Shown: one piece after another, positions 7,063 to 15,103 of the stretch
Layout of the letters: each line of letters begins with the position of its first letter
How positions within the stretch are numbered: position 1 is the stretch's first letter
Origin: UBA1127 sp965116355
GTDB lineage: Bacteria; Chloroflexota; Dehalococcoidia; Lucifugimonadales; UBA1127
Assembly (NCBI GenBank): GCA_965116355.1
Contig: OZ220679.1
Coordinates: 496,001 to 560,000, forward strand
Reading direction: 5' to 3'
DNA length: 64,000 bases
Made by a program: the position numbers and the translations under genes
The notes under the pieces: generated by a model
Seen by the model: the letters and a program-made list of their open reading frames with translations, nothing else
Databases searched by the model: none
What the model was told of the DNA's origin: nothing

Positions 7063-9075
7063 ATGCTCACGTTCCGGTACTCGCAGTGGGACGGCTCGCA
7101 GCAGGTGTTCGATCCGGACCAGGACGAGCTCATGGAGGCGCTCGCCGAGGACCTGATGGAGCACGGCGACATCAACCGCGCCCTGCGGGACATGCTGCGC
7201 CGCGGCATGCAGATGCCCAACGGCCAGCGCCTCGACGGGCTTCGCGACCTAATGGAGCGCCTCCGCCGCCAACGCCAGCAGCAGCTCCAGCGCTACAACA
7301 TGGAAAACACCATGGAGGGCATCAAGGAGAAGCTGGAGGATATCCTCAACACGGAGCGGGAGGGCATGGACCGGCGCGTGCAGGAGACGGAAGAGCGCGT
7401 CGGCGAGCCCGGACAGGACCCCACCAAGGACCAGCTTCTGGAGAACCTGCGCCGGCAGGTGGAGCGCAACAAGGAGACGCTGGACAACCTGCCGGAGAGC
7501 CTCGGCGGGTCGATCCGCGAACTGAACGAGTACGAGTTCATGGACCCGGAGGCGGCCCGCAAGTTCCAGGAGCTCATGGACGAGCTGCGCGGGCAGATGG
7601 CCAACAACATGGTGCAGAACATGCGCCAGAACCTGGAGAACATGACCCCCGGCGACATGTCGGCGCTGCGGCAGATGCTGCGCGACCTGAACGACATGCT
7701 GGAGTCCGGCGGCGAGCCCAACTTCCAGGAGTTCATGGACAGGTACGGCGGCATGTTCGGGCCAAACCCGCCGCAGGACCTGCAAGAGCTGTTGGAGCAC
7801 ATGCGGCAGCAGATGGCGCAGATGGAATCGCTGATGAACTCCATGTCGGCGGAGCAGCGGCAGGAGCTCATGGACCTGATGCAGTCGCTCATGGACGACG
7901 AGACGGCGCAGGAGCTCGCGCGGCTGGCGCAGCTCATGGCGCAGTACCTGCCCCCCGACGAGATGGGACAGCGCTACCCGTTCATGGGCGACGACCCTCT
8001 CGACCTGCAGCAGGCGATGCAGCTCATGGCCGAGCTGCAGGACATGGACCAGCTAGAGAAGCAGATCCAGGAAGTCGCGCGGCGCGGCAACTTCGACGAC
8101 CTCGACCTGGACGAGATCGAGCGGCTGCTGGGCGAGGAGGCGCGGCGGAACCTGGAGCAGCTCCGGGACATCGCGCGAATGCTGGAAGAAGCCGGTTTCA
8201 TCCGCCGCAACGGCGACCGGATGGAGCTGACGCCGCGCGGCATTCGCAAGATTGGGCAGAAGGCGCTCAAGGAGGTCTTCGCCAACCTGAAGAAGGACCG
8301 GCTCGCCAATCACGAGTTGTACGAGGCGGGTCTGCAGGGCGACCTCTCCGGTGCGACGCGACAGCACCAGTTCGGCGACCCGTTCGACATCTCGCTGCAG
8401 AAGACGCTGAGCAACGCCATCGTCCGCAACGGGCCCGGAACGCCCGTGCGCATGCACCCCAGCGACTTCGAGCTGGTCGAGCGCGAGCAAGCGACGCAAG
8501 CGGCGACATGCGTGCTGCTGGACCAGAGCCGATCGATGGGCCACTGGGGGAGCTGGTCGTCGGCAAAGAAGGTGGCGCTGGCGCTGATCGCGCTCGTCCG
8601 GAGTAAGTTCCCGCGCGACGCCATCTACCTCATCGGCTTCTCGGACTACGGCCGGCGCATCAAGGAGGAGGACCTGCCGGAGACGTCGTGGAACGCGTGG
8701 GTGTCAGGGACGAACATGCAGCACGCGCTGATGATGTCCCGGAAGCTGCTGAGCGGCCACAAGGGCGCGACGCGGCAGGTCATCATGATCACCGACGGCG
8801 AGCCCACGGCGCACATGGAGGGCGACTACGCCGCGTTCAGCTACCCGCCGAGCTTCCGGACGATGCAGGAGACGCTGAAGGAAGTGCGGCGGTGCACACA
8901 GGAGGGCGTGACCATCAACACCTTCATGCTGGAGTCCAACCCGTACCTGCTGGACTTCGTCGACAAGATGACGCGCATCAACCGCGGGCGGGCATTCTAC
9001 ACGAGCCCGTACCAGCTCGGCGAGTACGTGCTCGTTGACTACATCAACAACCGCCGGAAGCGAGTGACGGCGTAG
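7063..9075 (+). CDS. VWA domain protein with long Met/Gln-rich coiled-coil N-terminal region
   Basis: 670 residues. About residues 30-370 are charged, helical and extraordinarily rich in Met, Gln, Glu and Leu (for example MANNMVQNMRQNLENM), predicting long coiled coils. Around 370-400 is a segment resembling a winged helix (GFIRRNGDRMELTPRGIRKI). The C-terminal von Willebrand A domain has a complete MIDAS: DQSRS at 487-491, Thr550 in GTNMQ, and ITDGE at 576-580. VWA proteins of this kind often work with MoxR or Mg-chelatase type AAA ATPases, but none is adjacent. An ATG start is used and a strong terminator follows. Cytoplasmic; I see no signal peptide. The molecular role is unknown. Confidence 0.85.
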   Translation: MLTFRYSQWDGSQQVFDPDQDELMEALAEDLMEHGDINRALRDMLRRGMQMPNGQRLDGLRDLMERLRRQRQQQLQRYNMENTMEGIKEKLEDILNTEREGMDRRVQETEERVGEPGQDPTKDQLLENLRRQVERNKETLDNLPESLGGSIRELNEYEFMDPEAARKFQELMDELRGQMANNMVQNMRQNLENMTPGDMSALRQMLRDLNDMLESGGEPNFQEFMDRYGGMFGPNPPQDLQELLEHMRQQMAQMESLMNSMSAEQRQELMDLMQSLMDDETAQELARLAQLMAQYLPPDEMGQRYPFMGDDPLDLQQAMQLMAELQDMDQLEKQIQEVARRGNFDDLDLDEIERLLGEEARRNLEQLRDIARMLEEAGFIRRNGDRMELTPRGIRKIGQKALKEVFANLKKDRLANHELYEAGLQGDLSGATRQHQFGDPFDISLQKTLSNAIVRNGPGTPVRMHPSDFELVEREQATQAATCVLLDQSRSMGHWGSWSSAKKVALALIALVRSKFPRDAIYLIGFSDYGRRIKEEDLPETSWNAWVSGTNMQHALMMSRKLLSGHKGATRQVIMITDGEPTAHMEGDYAAFSYPPSFRTMQETLKEVRRCTQEGVTINTFMLESNPYLLDFVDKMTRINRGRAFYTSPYQLGEYVLVDYINNRRKRVTA

Positions 9076-9097
9076 GCCTGTCGAACAAGGGAAATGC

Positions 9098-9128
9098 AAG
9101 AGGGGCGCCCGTCGCGGGCGCCCCTCTT
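9098..9128. terminator. Bidirectional intrinsic terminator
   Basis: A perfect 14-bp GC-rich stem (arms 9098-9111 and 9115-9128) with a TCG loop, flanked by AA on one side and TT on the other. It lies between the convergent VWA gene and korB, so it can serve both directions. Confidence 0.85.
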
Positions 9129-9151
9129 CGATACTCTCAAGCTCGGTTCAG

Positions 9152-10018
9152 CTAGATCATGAGTGAGTCGAAAACGTCCTCCGCCTTGCGGCTCCTCGCG
9201 TTCACCGTGGCGTTGGAGAGGCGCTGCTCGAGCGGGACCGACTCGGGGTCCTGGTAGATGAGCCCGAGCGGCAGGCCGGGTGAGTCTACCATCTCCATCG
9301 CCGAGGCGCGGTCGGCAGGGTCGTGCTCGTCCGGGATGTCGTAGATGACGGGCGCGATGCCCTTGGCCGGGTCGCCCTTCAGGACGTCGTAGGTATTGTT
9401 GTAGGTGGTGCAGGGCGACTGCACGTGGACAATGGCGAAGCCGGGGTGTTCCATGCCCTGCATGATGAGGTCCGCCATCTCCCGCACCTTGGAGGAGAAG
9501 CCAGACGCGACGAAGGACACGCCCAATGTCATGTAGAGATGCAGCGGGCTGATCTGGGCCTCCATCTTGCCGTACGGCGTTGAGGAGGTGACGGTGCCCT
9601 CGACGGTCGTCGGCGAGCTCTGGCCCTTGGTGAGGCCGTACACGCCGTTGTCCATGATGACCACGCAGACGTTCAGGTTGCGGGCCGCCTGGGGCGCAAT
9701 GTGCTCGCCGCCGATGCTGAGGAAGTCGCCGTCGCCGGCGACGACGACCACGTTCAGTTCCGGGTTGCCCATCTTCACGCCGAGGGCAAGGGGCAGCGAG
9801 CGGCCGTGAATGCCGTGGAAGCCGAAGGGCTGCTGTCCCTCCAGCAGGTGCACGAGGTTGCCGGAGCACCCGATGCCCGCCACGACGACGTTCTGCTCGA
9901 TCGGCTGCTCGGTCTTGACGGTCCACCGCTGCATCGCCATTTCAAGCGCCCGGCGGACGCCGAAATCGCCGCAGCCCGGGCACCACTTGAAGTCGTATTC
10001 CGGGTTCTTCTTGCTCAT
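9152..10018 (-). CDS. korB: 2-oxoacid:ferredoxin oxidoreductase beta subunit
   Basis: TPP-binding subunit of a 2-oxoacid:ferredoxin oxidoreductase, which oxidatively decarboxylates a 2-oxoacid (2-oxoglutarate or pyruvate) to acyl-CoA while reducing ferredoxin. Residues 12-17 read WCPGCGDFG with the conserved Cys pair. The TPP/Mg motif is GDGDFLSIGGEH near 94-105, followed by VVIMDNGVYGLTKGQ. At 288 residues it is the typical short beta subunit without its own ferredoxin domain. The ATG overlaps the korA stop as ATGA, so the genes form a coupled operon. The kor assignment over por rests on subunit architecture and is not certain. Confidence 0.88.
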   Translation of the reverse strand: MSKKNPEYDFKWCPGCGDFGVRRALEMAMQRWTVKTEQPIEQNVVVAGIGCSGNLVHLLEGQQPFGFHGIHGRSLPLALGVKMGNPELNVVVVAGDGDFLSIGGEHIAPQAARNLNVCVVIMDNGVYGLTKGQSSPTTVEGTVTSSTPYGKMEAQISPLHLYMTLGVSFVASGFSSKVREMADLIMQGMEHPGFAIVHVQSPCTTYNNTYDVLKGDPAKGIAPVIYDIPDEHDPADRASAMEMVDSPGLPLGLIYQDPESVPLEQRLSNATVNARSRKAEDVFDSLMI

Positions 10019-11730
10019 ACGTTCACCGCCCCTCTCGCTCCTGCGCCGAGCCGCTCCTCCAGCCGCTTGGCCAGGTTGCTCACATTGAACGGGAGCCCGG
10101 TGTACTGGGTAATGGACTCCGCCTTGATGCCCAGGGACCGGAGATAGCTGGAAAACTGGCCCTGGTAGTTCAGTTCAGGGACGAGGACAAGGTCCTTCTG
10201 CAAAAGCTCCTCGAGGAGCTTGGCCGGCAGTGGATGCAGGTACATGGTGTAGTACCAACCGACGTTGAGGCCGTAGCCTTGCAGGACCGCGTAGGCCTCC
10301 TCCGTGGGCCCTTTGGACCCCCCCCACGGCATGACTGCGACGGGAGAGTCCGTGTTGTGAGCCTCGTACTCGCCGTCCTCCAGCAGCTTCAGCTTGGAGA
10401 AGCGGCGCTCCATCATGTGGACGTGGCGGTGGGGGAGGTGGGTCGTATCGCCGAAGGGGTCGTGCTCGCTTGCGTTTGCGACGTAGGGGCCGGGACCGCC
10501 GGGGATCGGCATCGGGGAGAGCTCATGGGCCTCGTATCGGAGGTAACCGTTGTCGCCCTGGTAGACCTCTCGGTTCTCGACGTGGACCTTGCTGACGTCC
10601 GGCCGCGGGATATTCTGCGCCCGCTCGGCCAGCATCTGCTCGCTGAGCATGATGACGGGGCCCTGATATCGCTCGGCCCAGTTGAAGGCGCTGACGGTGG
10701 CGTAGAAGCACTCCTCGACCGTGCCGGGAGCGATGACCGGGATGGCCGAGTCGCCGTGGGCCGGGTGCAGGGCCACCTGGAAGTCCGATTGCTCCGTTTT
10801 CGTCGGCAGGCCGGTGGCGGGGCCGCCGCGCTGCACGTTGACGACGACGAAGGGGATCTCCGTCATCCAGGCCATGCCGATGGCCTCGCTCATCAGCGAG
10901 AGGCCGGGGCCGCTGGTCGCCGTCATGGCCTTCTGGCCCGAATAGCCGGCGCCCGCCACGGCGTTGATGGCCTCGATCTCCGAGCTTGCCTGGTAGGCGA
11001 AGTTGCCATCGCCGACGAGGTTGCGCTCCATGAAGACCAGGATGGGCGTCGCGGGCGAGATCGGGTAGCCGACATAGAAGTTGATGCCCGCTGCCAGTGC
11101 GCCCGCCGACACGGCCTCGTTGCCCTTGATGAGGATCTGTGGATACTCTGGCTTCACGGGCGGCGACAACTCGGCCAGCGTGAATCCGGTGGCGGCGGCG
11201 TGGCTTCGGCCCAGGAGCATCGCCTCGATGTTGGAGCGGATGATCTCCTCGTCACCGGCACGGCCGCGCGAGAATCGCTTGGTCACAAACTCGTCCAGGA
11301 ACTCCTGCGGCATGTTGACCAGGTGCGCAAAGGCGCCGATGACCACCATGTTCTCGGCGCGGGAGTTGCCCGTCGACTTGGCCAGCTCCTCGAATGGGAT
11401 GCCGAAGCTCTGGCCGTCGCCATCCAACTGGAAGTCGCCAAGGTTGTAGATGATGACGCCGTCCGCGGCCACCTCGTCCTTGTGCGTGTCGTACGCCTCG
11501 CGGTTGAAGCAGACCAGGACGTCGATCTGGTCGCCGGAGCTGCGCACGGGGCTGGTGGAGATGCGCGTCTGGGTCCACGTTGGACCGCCGAGAATCTGTG
11601 ACGGGAAAGTGGAGAAGGTCTGGACGTGGAAGCCGGCCATGGACGCCGCCTGGGCCAGACCGTCGGCGGACGTGACCATGCCCTGGCCGCCCTCTCCGGC
11701 AAACCTGATGATAAAGTCGTCCCGCTTCAA
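10015..11730 (-). CDS. korA: 2-oxoacid:ferredoxin oxidoreductase alpha subunit (gamma-alpha fusion)
   Basis: 571-residue fusion. The N-terminal gamma domain (about 1-190) has RFAGEGGQGMVTSADGLA and the FPSQILGGPTWTQTRIS core. The pyrimidine-binding alpha domain starts near ILIKGNEAVSAGALAAGINF, with YPISPATPI, INAVAGAGYSGQKAMTATSGPGLSLMSEA and QRGGPATGLPTKTEQSD. It pairs with KorB directly downstream to form the active enzyme. The start is TTG at 11730 after GGGAGGTCCAA, ideal ribosome-site spacing. A promoter-like TTGACA lies 185 bases upstream and the intervening leader contains a long hairpin. The electrons are plausibly taken up by the 7Fe ferredoxins encoded at 31.5-32.2 kb. Confidence 0.88.
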   Translation of the reverse strand: MKRDDFIIRFAGEGGQGMVTSADGLAQAASMAGFHVQTFSTFPSQILGGPTWTQTRISTSPVRSSGDQIDVLVCFNREAYDTHKDEVAADGVIIYNLGDFQLDGDGQSFGIPFEELAKSTGNSRAENMVVIGAFAHLVNMPQEFLDEFVTKRFSRGRAGDEEIIRSNIEAMLLGRSHAAATGFTLAELSPPVKPEYPQILIKGNEAVSAGALAAGINFYVGYPISPATPILVFMERNLVGDGNFAYQASSEIEAINAVAGAGYSGQKAMTATSGPGLSLMSEAIGMAWMTEIPFVVVNVQRGGPATGLPTKTEQSDFQVALHPAHGDSAIPVIAPGTVEECFYATVSAFNWAERYQGPVIMLSEQMLAERAQNIPRPDVSKVHVENREVYQGDNGYLRYEAHELSPMPIPGGPGPYVANASEHDPFGDTTHLPHRHVHMMERRFSKLKLLEDGEYEAHNTDSPVAVMPWGGSKGPTEEAYAVLQGYGLNVGWYYTMYLHPLPAKLLEELLQKDLVLVPELNYQGQFSSYLRSLGIKAESITQYTGLPFNVSNLAKRLEERLGAGARGAVNV

Positions 11731-11819
11731 TTGGACCTCCCATGCGCTATCGCCCTCATGTCCCCCCGCGACCTTACCCGTGCCAAAGTTGAAGGGGACC
11801 GGGCGTTTCCAGAGCGCCT

Positions 11820-11849
11820 TTCACTGGCGGAGCGCCGCCGCTCAGTGAA
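11820..11849 (-). other. Hairpin in the korA 5' leader
   Basis: The 7-bp arms TTCACTG and CAGTGAA (11820-11826, 11843-11849) enclose an inner GCGG/CCGC pairing. It lies between the putative korA promoter and start codon. No downstream U-run is present, so it does not look like a terminator. Confidence 0.45.
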
Positions 11850-11886
11850 CACCAAAGGGCGTAAGCCTGAATGAAATCCAACAGTC

Positions 11887-11915
11887 AAAGTACCATCGCG
11901 CAGAGTGCGTGTCAA
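11887..11915 (-). promoter_or_regulatory. Putative sigma70-type promoter of korAB
   Basis: Reading the minus strand, TTGACA (11915-11910), a 17-base spacer and a weak TACTTT (11892-11887). The -35 is perfect and the -10 poor. The rest of the 11731-12183 intergenic stretch holds the hairpin described separately and no convincing gene. Confidence 0.45.
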
Positions 11916-12183
11916 CACAAATTCGTATGTGCACAGCTTCACAAACATGGCGCGATGACGATTTTCGTCGGAGCGTGATTTTCCGCCGGCGAAGTCGCCG
12001 CTGCGAATTTCGTAGACAGCCGATTTTGGGCGTTCAGGTGGCTCGGGCAGCCGTTTGCGGAATCGAGCGGGCGATTCGGTGCCCCGGCGGCAAGACCTCC
12101 GGCAACTCGCCCACCGCTAGCTATGCTATGATGCACCATGCACGCGCGGCGAGCACGTGCAGCCACTTGCACGGAGGGGCGGT

Positions 12184-12705
12184 TTGCCTGGACCGAAGAA
12201 CGACCTGGGTCGCGCTATCTCGTTGACGGCTGACGCCGTCGGGGAGCCGGGCAGCCGGCGCTTCCGCCTGCTTGTCGAGGCGCAACAGGGCGGCGCATGC
12301 CTGTGGCTCGAGAAGGAACAGCTTTTCCAACTCGCCGTCGCCATCCAGCAGCTGCTATCGACGATGGACGCGCCCCAAACGGATGAGCCCACCTCGTTGC
12401 CGGCGCAGTCCAGCGACGCATTCCACGAGTTCCAGGTCGGGCGTCTGATGATCTCCGAGGACGTTCGGGGGCCCATCCTGAACCTGCTGGCGAAGGACCA
12501 AGAGGACGCCGACAGCGCTGAGGCGACGGTGGGCACGCTTGTCGACATCGGCCAGCTCAAGGCGCTCTCGGAGCAAGCGCTGGCCGTGTGCGCGGCGGGT
12601 CGGCCACGCTGCCCGCTGTGCGGCTCGCCGATGGGGCCGGAGGGCCACCAGTGCGTGCGCACCAACGGCTATCACAAGGAGATGGCCGACGACCTTCCCC
12701 GGTGA
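12184..12705 (+). CDS. DUF3090 family protein
   Basis: 173-residue protein of a family found mainly in Actinobacteria and Chloroflexota. The N-terminal part GRAISLTADAVGEPGSRRFR followed by CLWLEKEQLFQLAVAIQQLL matches the family core. The end PRCPLCGSPMGPEGHQC carries a CxxC-xn-H-x-C zinc-ribbon-like cluster at about residues 143-157. The start is TTG at 12184, six bases after GGAGG; a GTG at 12157 in the same frame has no ribosome site. In Actinobacteria this family neighbours a histidine-phosphatase and a SCO1664-type gene, neither of which is here. No biochemical function is established. Confidence 0.8.
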   Translation: MPGPKNDLGRAISLTADAVGEPGSRRFRLLVEAQQGGACLWLEKEQLFQLAVAIQQLLSTMDAPQTDEPTSLPAQSSDAFHEFQVGRLMISEDVRGPILNLLAKDQEDADSAEATVGTLVDIGQLKALSEQALAVCAAGRPRCPLCGSPMGPEGHQCVRTNGYHKEMADDLPR

Positions 12706-12757
12706 CGGCTCCTCCGGCCTCTCGATCTTTCCCTTCAGCGACTGCGCACGCGCTCAG

Positions 12758-13243
12758 CTAGCGCATACGGTCGGGCCGAGCCGTCGTCCACCCGGAGGGC
12801 GGCGTAATGCTGTCTCGCTGCCGGCCCTTTCCTGCGATGGCCAGTGTGCAGATGGCCAACGTCGCGCCGATGGCCGCGCCCAGGGGCTGGTAGAGCACGA
12901 ACGGGTACCCGGTGCGCGTCGCCTCAAACAGCACGGGGAGGGCGGCCAACGCCGTGCCCGTCAACGCGCCGATGCTGCCCCAGATGAGCTGCTCCAGGTT
13001 GGAGGCAAGCCGCTCCTGGGCGCGATGTGACTTGACGGCCCAGTCCGCCCAGTCCGTGTTGGGGCGCGGCGGCTGGAGCTGCGAGCGGTAGCGGCGGTCT
13101 GCGCTGACCGACGGCTCCTCATGGACTGCGGCCGCCTCTTGCTCCATCTCCTCGACCAATCGCTCCATTGGGGGGCGGCTGGCAAAGAGGGTGGACGAAC
13201 CACGAGAATGGGAAAAGGCGGATTCAGCACGGGTCTGTTGCAT
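12758..13243 (-). CDS. Predicted two-helix membrane protein, unknown family
   Basis: 161 residues. The first 85 are polar and charged; two hydrophobic helices follow at about 87-108 (SIGALTGTALAALPVLF) and 115-137 (LGAAIGATLAICTLAIAG), ending in a basic tail. Glycine- and alanine-rich helices suggest tight packing. I do not recognise a family. The ATG is preceded by AGGAGG at good spacing, and a near-consensus promoter (TTGACA-16-TATACT) lies about 90 bases upstream, so it is very likely expressed as a single gene. Confidence 0.7.
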   Translation of the reverse strand: MQQTRAESAFSHSRGSSTLFASRPPMERLVEEMEQEAAAVHEEPSVSADRRYRSQLQPPRPNTDWADWAVKSHRAQERLASNLEQLIWGSIGALTGTALAALPVLFEATRTGYPFVLYQPLGAAIGATLAICTLAIAGKGRQRDSITPPSGWTTARPDRMR

Positions 13244-13335
13244 AACAGCCTCCTATCTACTTGACCCATCGGCGCGTCACGGAGGGCCCGTGCGCGGCAA
13301 TTCCGGCTAGCACAGTATCCTAGCCTGTTGAAATG

Positions 13336-13363
13336 AGTATACCTGCGTGGGCGCAAATGTCAA
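13336..13363 (-). promoter_or_regulatory. Strong sigma70-type promoter
   Basis: On the minus strand TTGACA (13363-13358), a 16-base spacer, and TATACT (13341-13336). It drives the two-helix membrane protein gene starting at 13243 and is one of the best consensus matches in the window. Confidence 0.65.
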
Positions 13364-13493
13364 ATTGGATTTCGGCCACGCCGCCGTGGCAAAGCCGGCC
13401 CGAGGCCCGCTCAACGGCCGCATTTGCGACAAAAAGCGACGGCCACTCCAGGGAGCAATCGCCGCTTGATCGTGAATCCTCCGGGCTTTATGT

Positions 13494-14153
13494 CTAGCCC
13501 ATGACCTTGTCGAGCACCGCCTTCGGATTGGTCTCGAGGATATCGCTGAACTCGCCCTTCGACAGCCCTGCGCCGATGACGATTTGCCGGGCCAACTCCT
13601 CCGTCAGCAGGTCGCCGGGAGCGTGGCCGTCGGAGTCGACGACCAGCTTGGCGCCGACCTCCATCGCCACCCGCGCGACGTGGCCGTTGGTGAGGCTGTG
13701 GCCGGCGCGGGCCGATAGCTCGAGGTAGATGCCGGCCTGCCGCGCGATGTCGGCCTCCTCCTCCGTAATCATGCCCGGGTGCACGAGGATGTCCACGTCG
13801 GGGCTCTCGAGGGCGGCGCGGTTCGTGCCGCCGGCGACGGGCTCCTTGATGGTCTCGCCGTGCACCAGGACGACCCTGGCGCCGTTGGCCTTCGCCCGGC
13901 GGGCCGCCTCTGCGATGCGATGCGGCGGCACGTGGGTGAGCTCGACGCCGGGGAGGGCGGTGATGCCCATGTTCTCCGTGGCCTCGGCGCACTCCTTTAC
14001 CAGAATGTCGAGCACACGCTCCTGGTCGTTGATGCCCGCGTGGTCCGTGACGGCGATGGTGGTGTAGCCGTTCGAGACCGCGCGGCGAATGAGCTCGATC
14101 GGCGAGAGCACGCCGTCACTGAGAAACGTGTGGGTGTGAAAGTCGAAGAGCAT
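13494..14153 (-). CDS. PHP-domain phosphoesterase family protein
   Basis: 219-residue PHP superfamily metal-dependent hydrolase. Metal ligands are visible in order: HTH at residues 6-8 (FDFHTHTFLSDG), VTDHAGIN near 37-44, LPGVELTHV near 70, LVHGE near 97, DILVHPGM near 120, and DSDGHAPGD near 180. The size suits a histidinol-phosphatase or nucleoside 3',5'-bisphosphate phosphatase type of enzyme; the substrate is not determinable here. The ATG at 14153 follows GGGAGGATTC. It is divergent from the rhodanese gene, about 105 bases away. Confidence 0.85.
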   Translation of the reverse strand: MLFDFHTHTFLSDGVLSPIELIRRAVSNGYTTIAVTDHAGINDQERVLDILVKECAEATENMGITALPGVELTHVPPHRIAEAARRAKANGARVVLVHGETIKEPVAGGTNRAALESPDVDILVHPGMITEEEADIARQAGIYLELSARAGHSLTNGHVARVAMEVGAKLVVDSDGHAPGDLLTEELARQIVIGAGLSKGEFSDILETNPKAVLDKVMG

Positions 14154-14258
14154 GAATCCTCCCGGCCTGATGGCCAACGTTGTGTTCGTGCTTCCATGAT
14201 AGTGCATGAGCGCGATGCGTGTGGAGTATACTGGCGGGAAACCAAGGGGAGGCGCCTT

Positions 14259-15095
14259 ATGACGCAGGAATCCGCGGGATACGTCAGGCCGGAGCTTCTT
14301 GCGAATCCGGACTGGCTGGAGGCACACCTGGACGACCCCAACGTGCGCATCATTGACTGCGCCACGTTTGACCTGTACCAGAAGGCCCACATCAAGGGCG
14401 CCGTCGGGCTTCGGGTCAACCCGTTCATCAAGGACGCCAATGACCCGCTCCACGTCATGCCGCCGGACCAGTTCGCCAAGCTGATGGGCGACCTGGGCGT
14501 CGGGCCCGACACGACGGTTGTGTCGTACGACACAGCGGGCGGCGTGCCGGCGTGCCGGATGTGGTGGGTGCTCAACCACTACGGCCACACCAACGCGAAG
14601 GTGCTCAACGGTGGCTGGGAGCGCTGGTTCCACGAGGGCCGGCCCATCTCCCGCGACATCCCAAGCCCGGCTGCGGCCACGTTCACGCCCGTCGCCGACG
14701 ACAGCATCCTGTGCCCGCTCGACTACGGCATGTCGCGCGTCGGCGACGAGGGCGTCATCTTCCTGGACGTCCGCTCCGATGGCGAGTGGACGGGGGAGAA
14801 CTCGCGCGGGAACAAGCGCATCGGCCACGTGCCGGGATCTATCCACCTGGAATGGACGAACTTCATGAACCCGGAGCCGAACCGCTCGTGGAAGTCGGCG
14901 GAGGAGATCCGGGCGCTGCTGGACGCGGCGGGGGTGACGCCGGACAAGGAGGTCATCACCTACTGACAGGGCGGCATCCGTGCGGCGCACGGACTGCTGA
15001 CGCTGCGGCTGGTGGGCTACGACAACGTCCGCAACTACGACGGCTCCATGAGCGAGTGGGCCAACCGCGAGGACACGGCGCTCACGACGGACTAG
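14259..15095 (+). CDS. Tandem-domain rhodanese (sulfurtransferase) with in-frame TGA at the catalytic Cys codon; candidate selenoprotein
   Basis: Thiosulfate/3-mercaptopyruvate sulfurtransferase-like protein of two rhodanese domains. Domain 1 (about 8-125) is the inactive type: the loop reads VVSYDTAGGVPACRMWW with Asp for Cys. Domain 2 begins near ILCPLDYGM, with DVRSDGEW and GHVPGSIHLEW. At codon 236, where the family has the active-site Cys of CxxGxR, the codon is TGA (14964-14966). The frame continues cleanly as QGGIRAAHGLLTLRLVGYDN to TAG at 15095, completing a normal 278-residue protein. A SECIS-like hairpin starts 10 bases after the TGA. Explanations are selenocysteine, a fresh TGC-to-TGA nonsense mutation, or an assembly error. 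The ATG has GGGGAGG upstream, and TATACT at 14227 may be its -10. Confidence 0.8.
14977..14993 (+). promoter_or_regulatory. SECIS-like hairpin downstream of the in-frame TGA
   Basis: TCCGTGC pairs with GCACGGA in a perfect 7-bp stem with loop GGC; 17 bases separate the TGA from the loop. A small loop beginning with G and a spacing of roughly 16-37 bases fit the bacterial SECIS description as I recall it. GC-rich coding DNA can form such a stem by chance, since it also encodes conserved residues IRAAHG. Confidence 0.45.
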
Positions 15096-15103
15096 CTGCA
15101 CCA

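Noticed and set aside
12157..12183. GTG start at 12157 for the DUF3090 gene
   Set aside because: It lacks a ribosome site and adds residues not seen in the family; TTG at 12184 has GGAGG at good spacing.
14964..14966. Alternative genetic code (TGA as sense codon) to explain the rhodanese
   Set aside because: TGA ends many intact genes in the window (for example cysS and korA), so a general reassignment is not supported.
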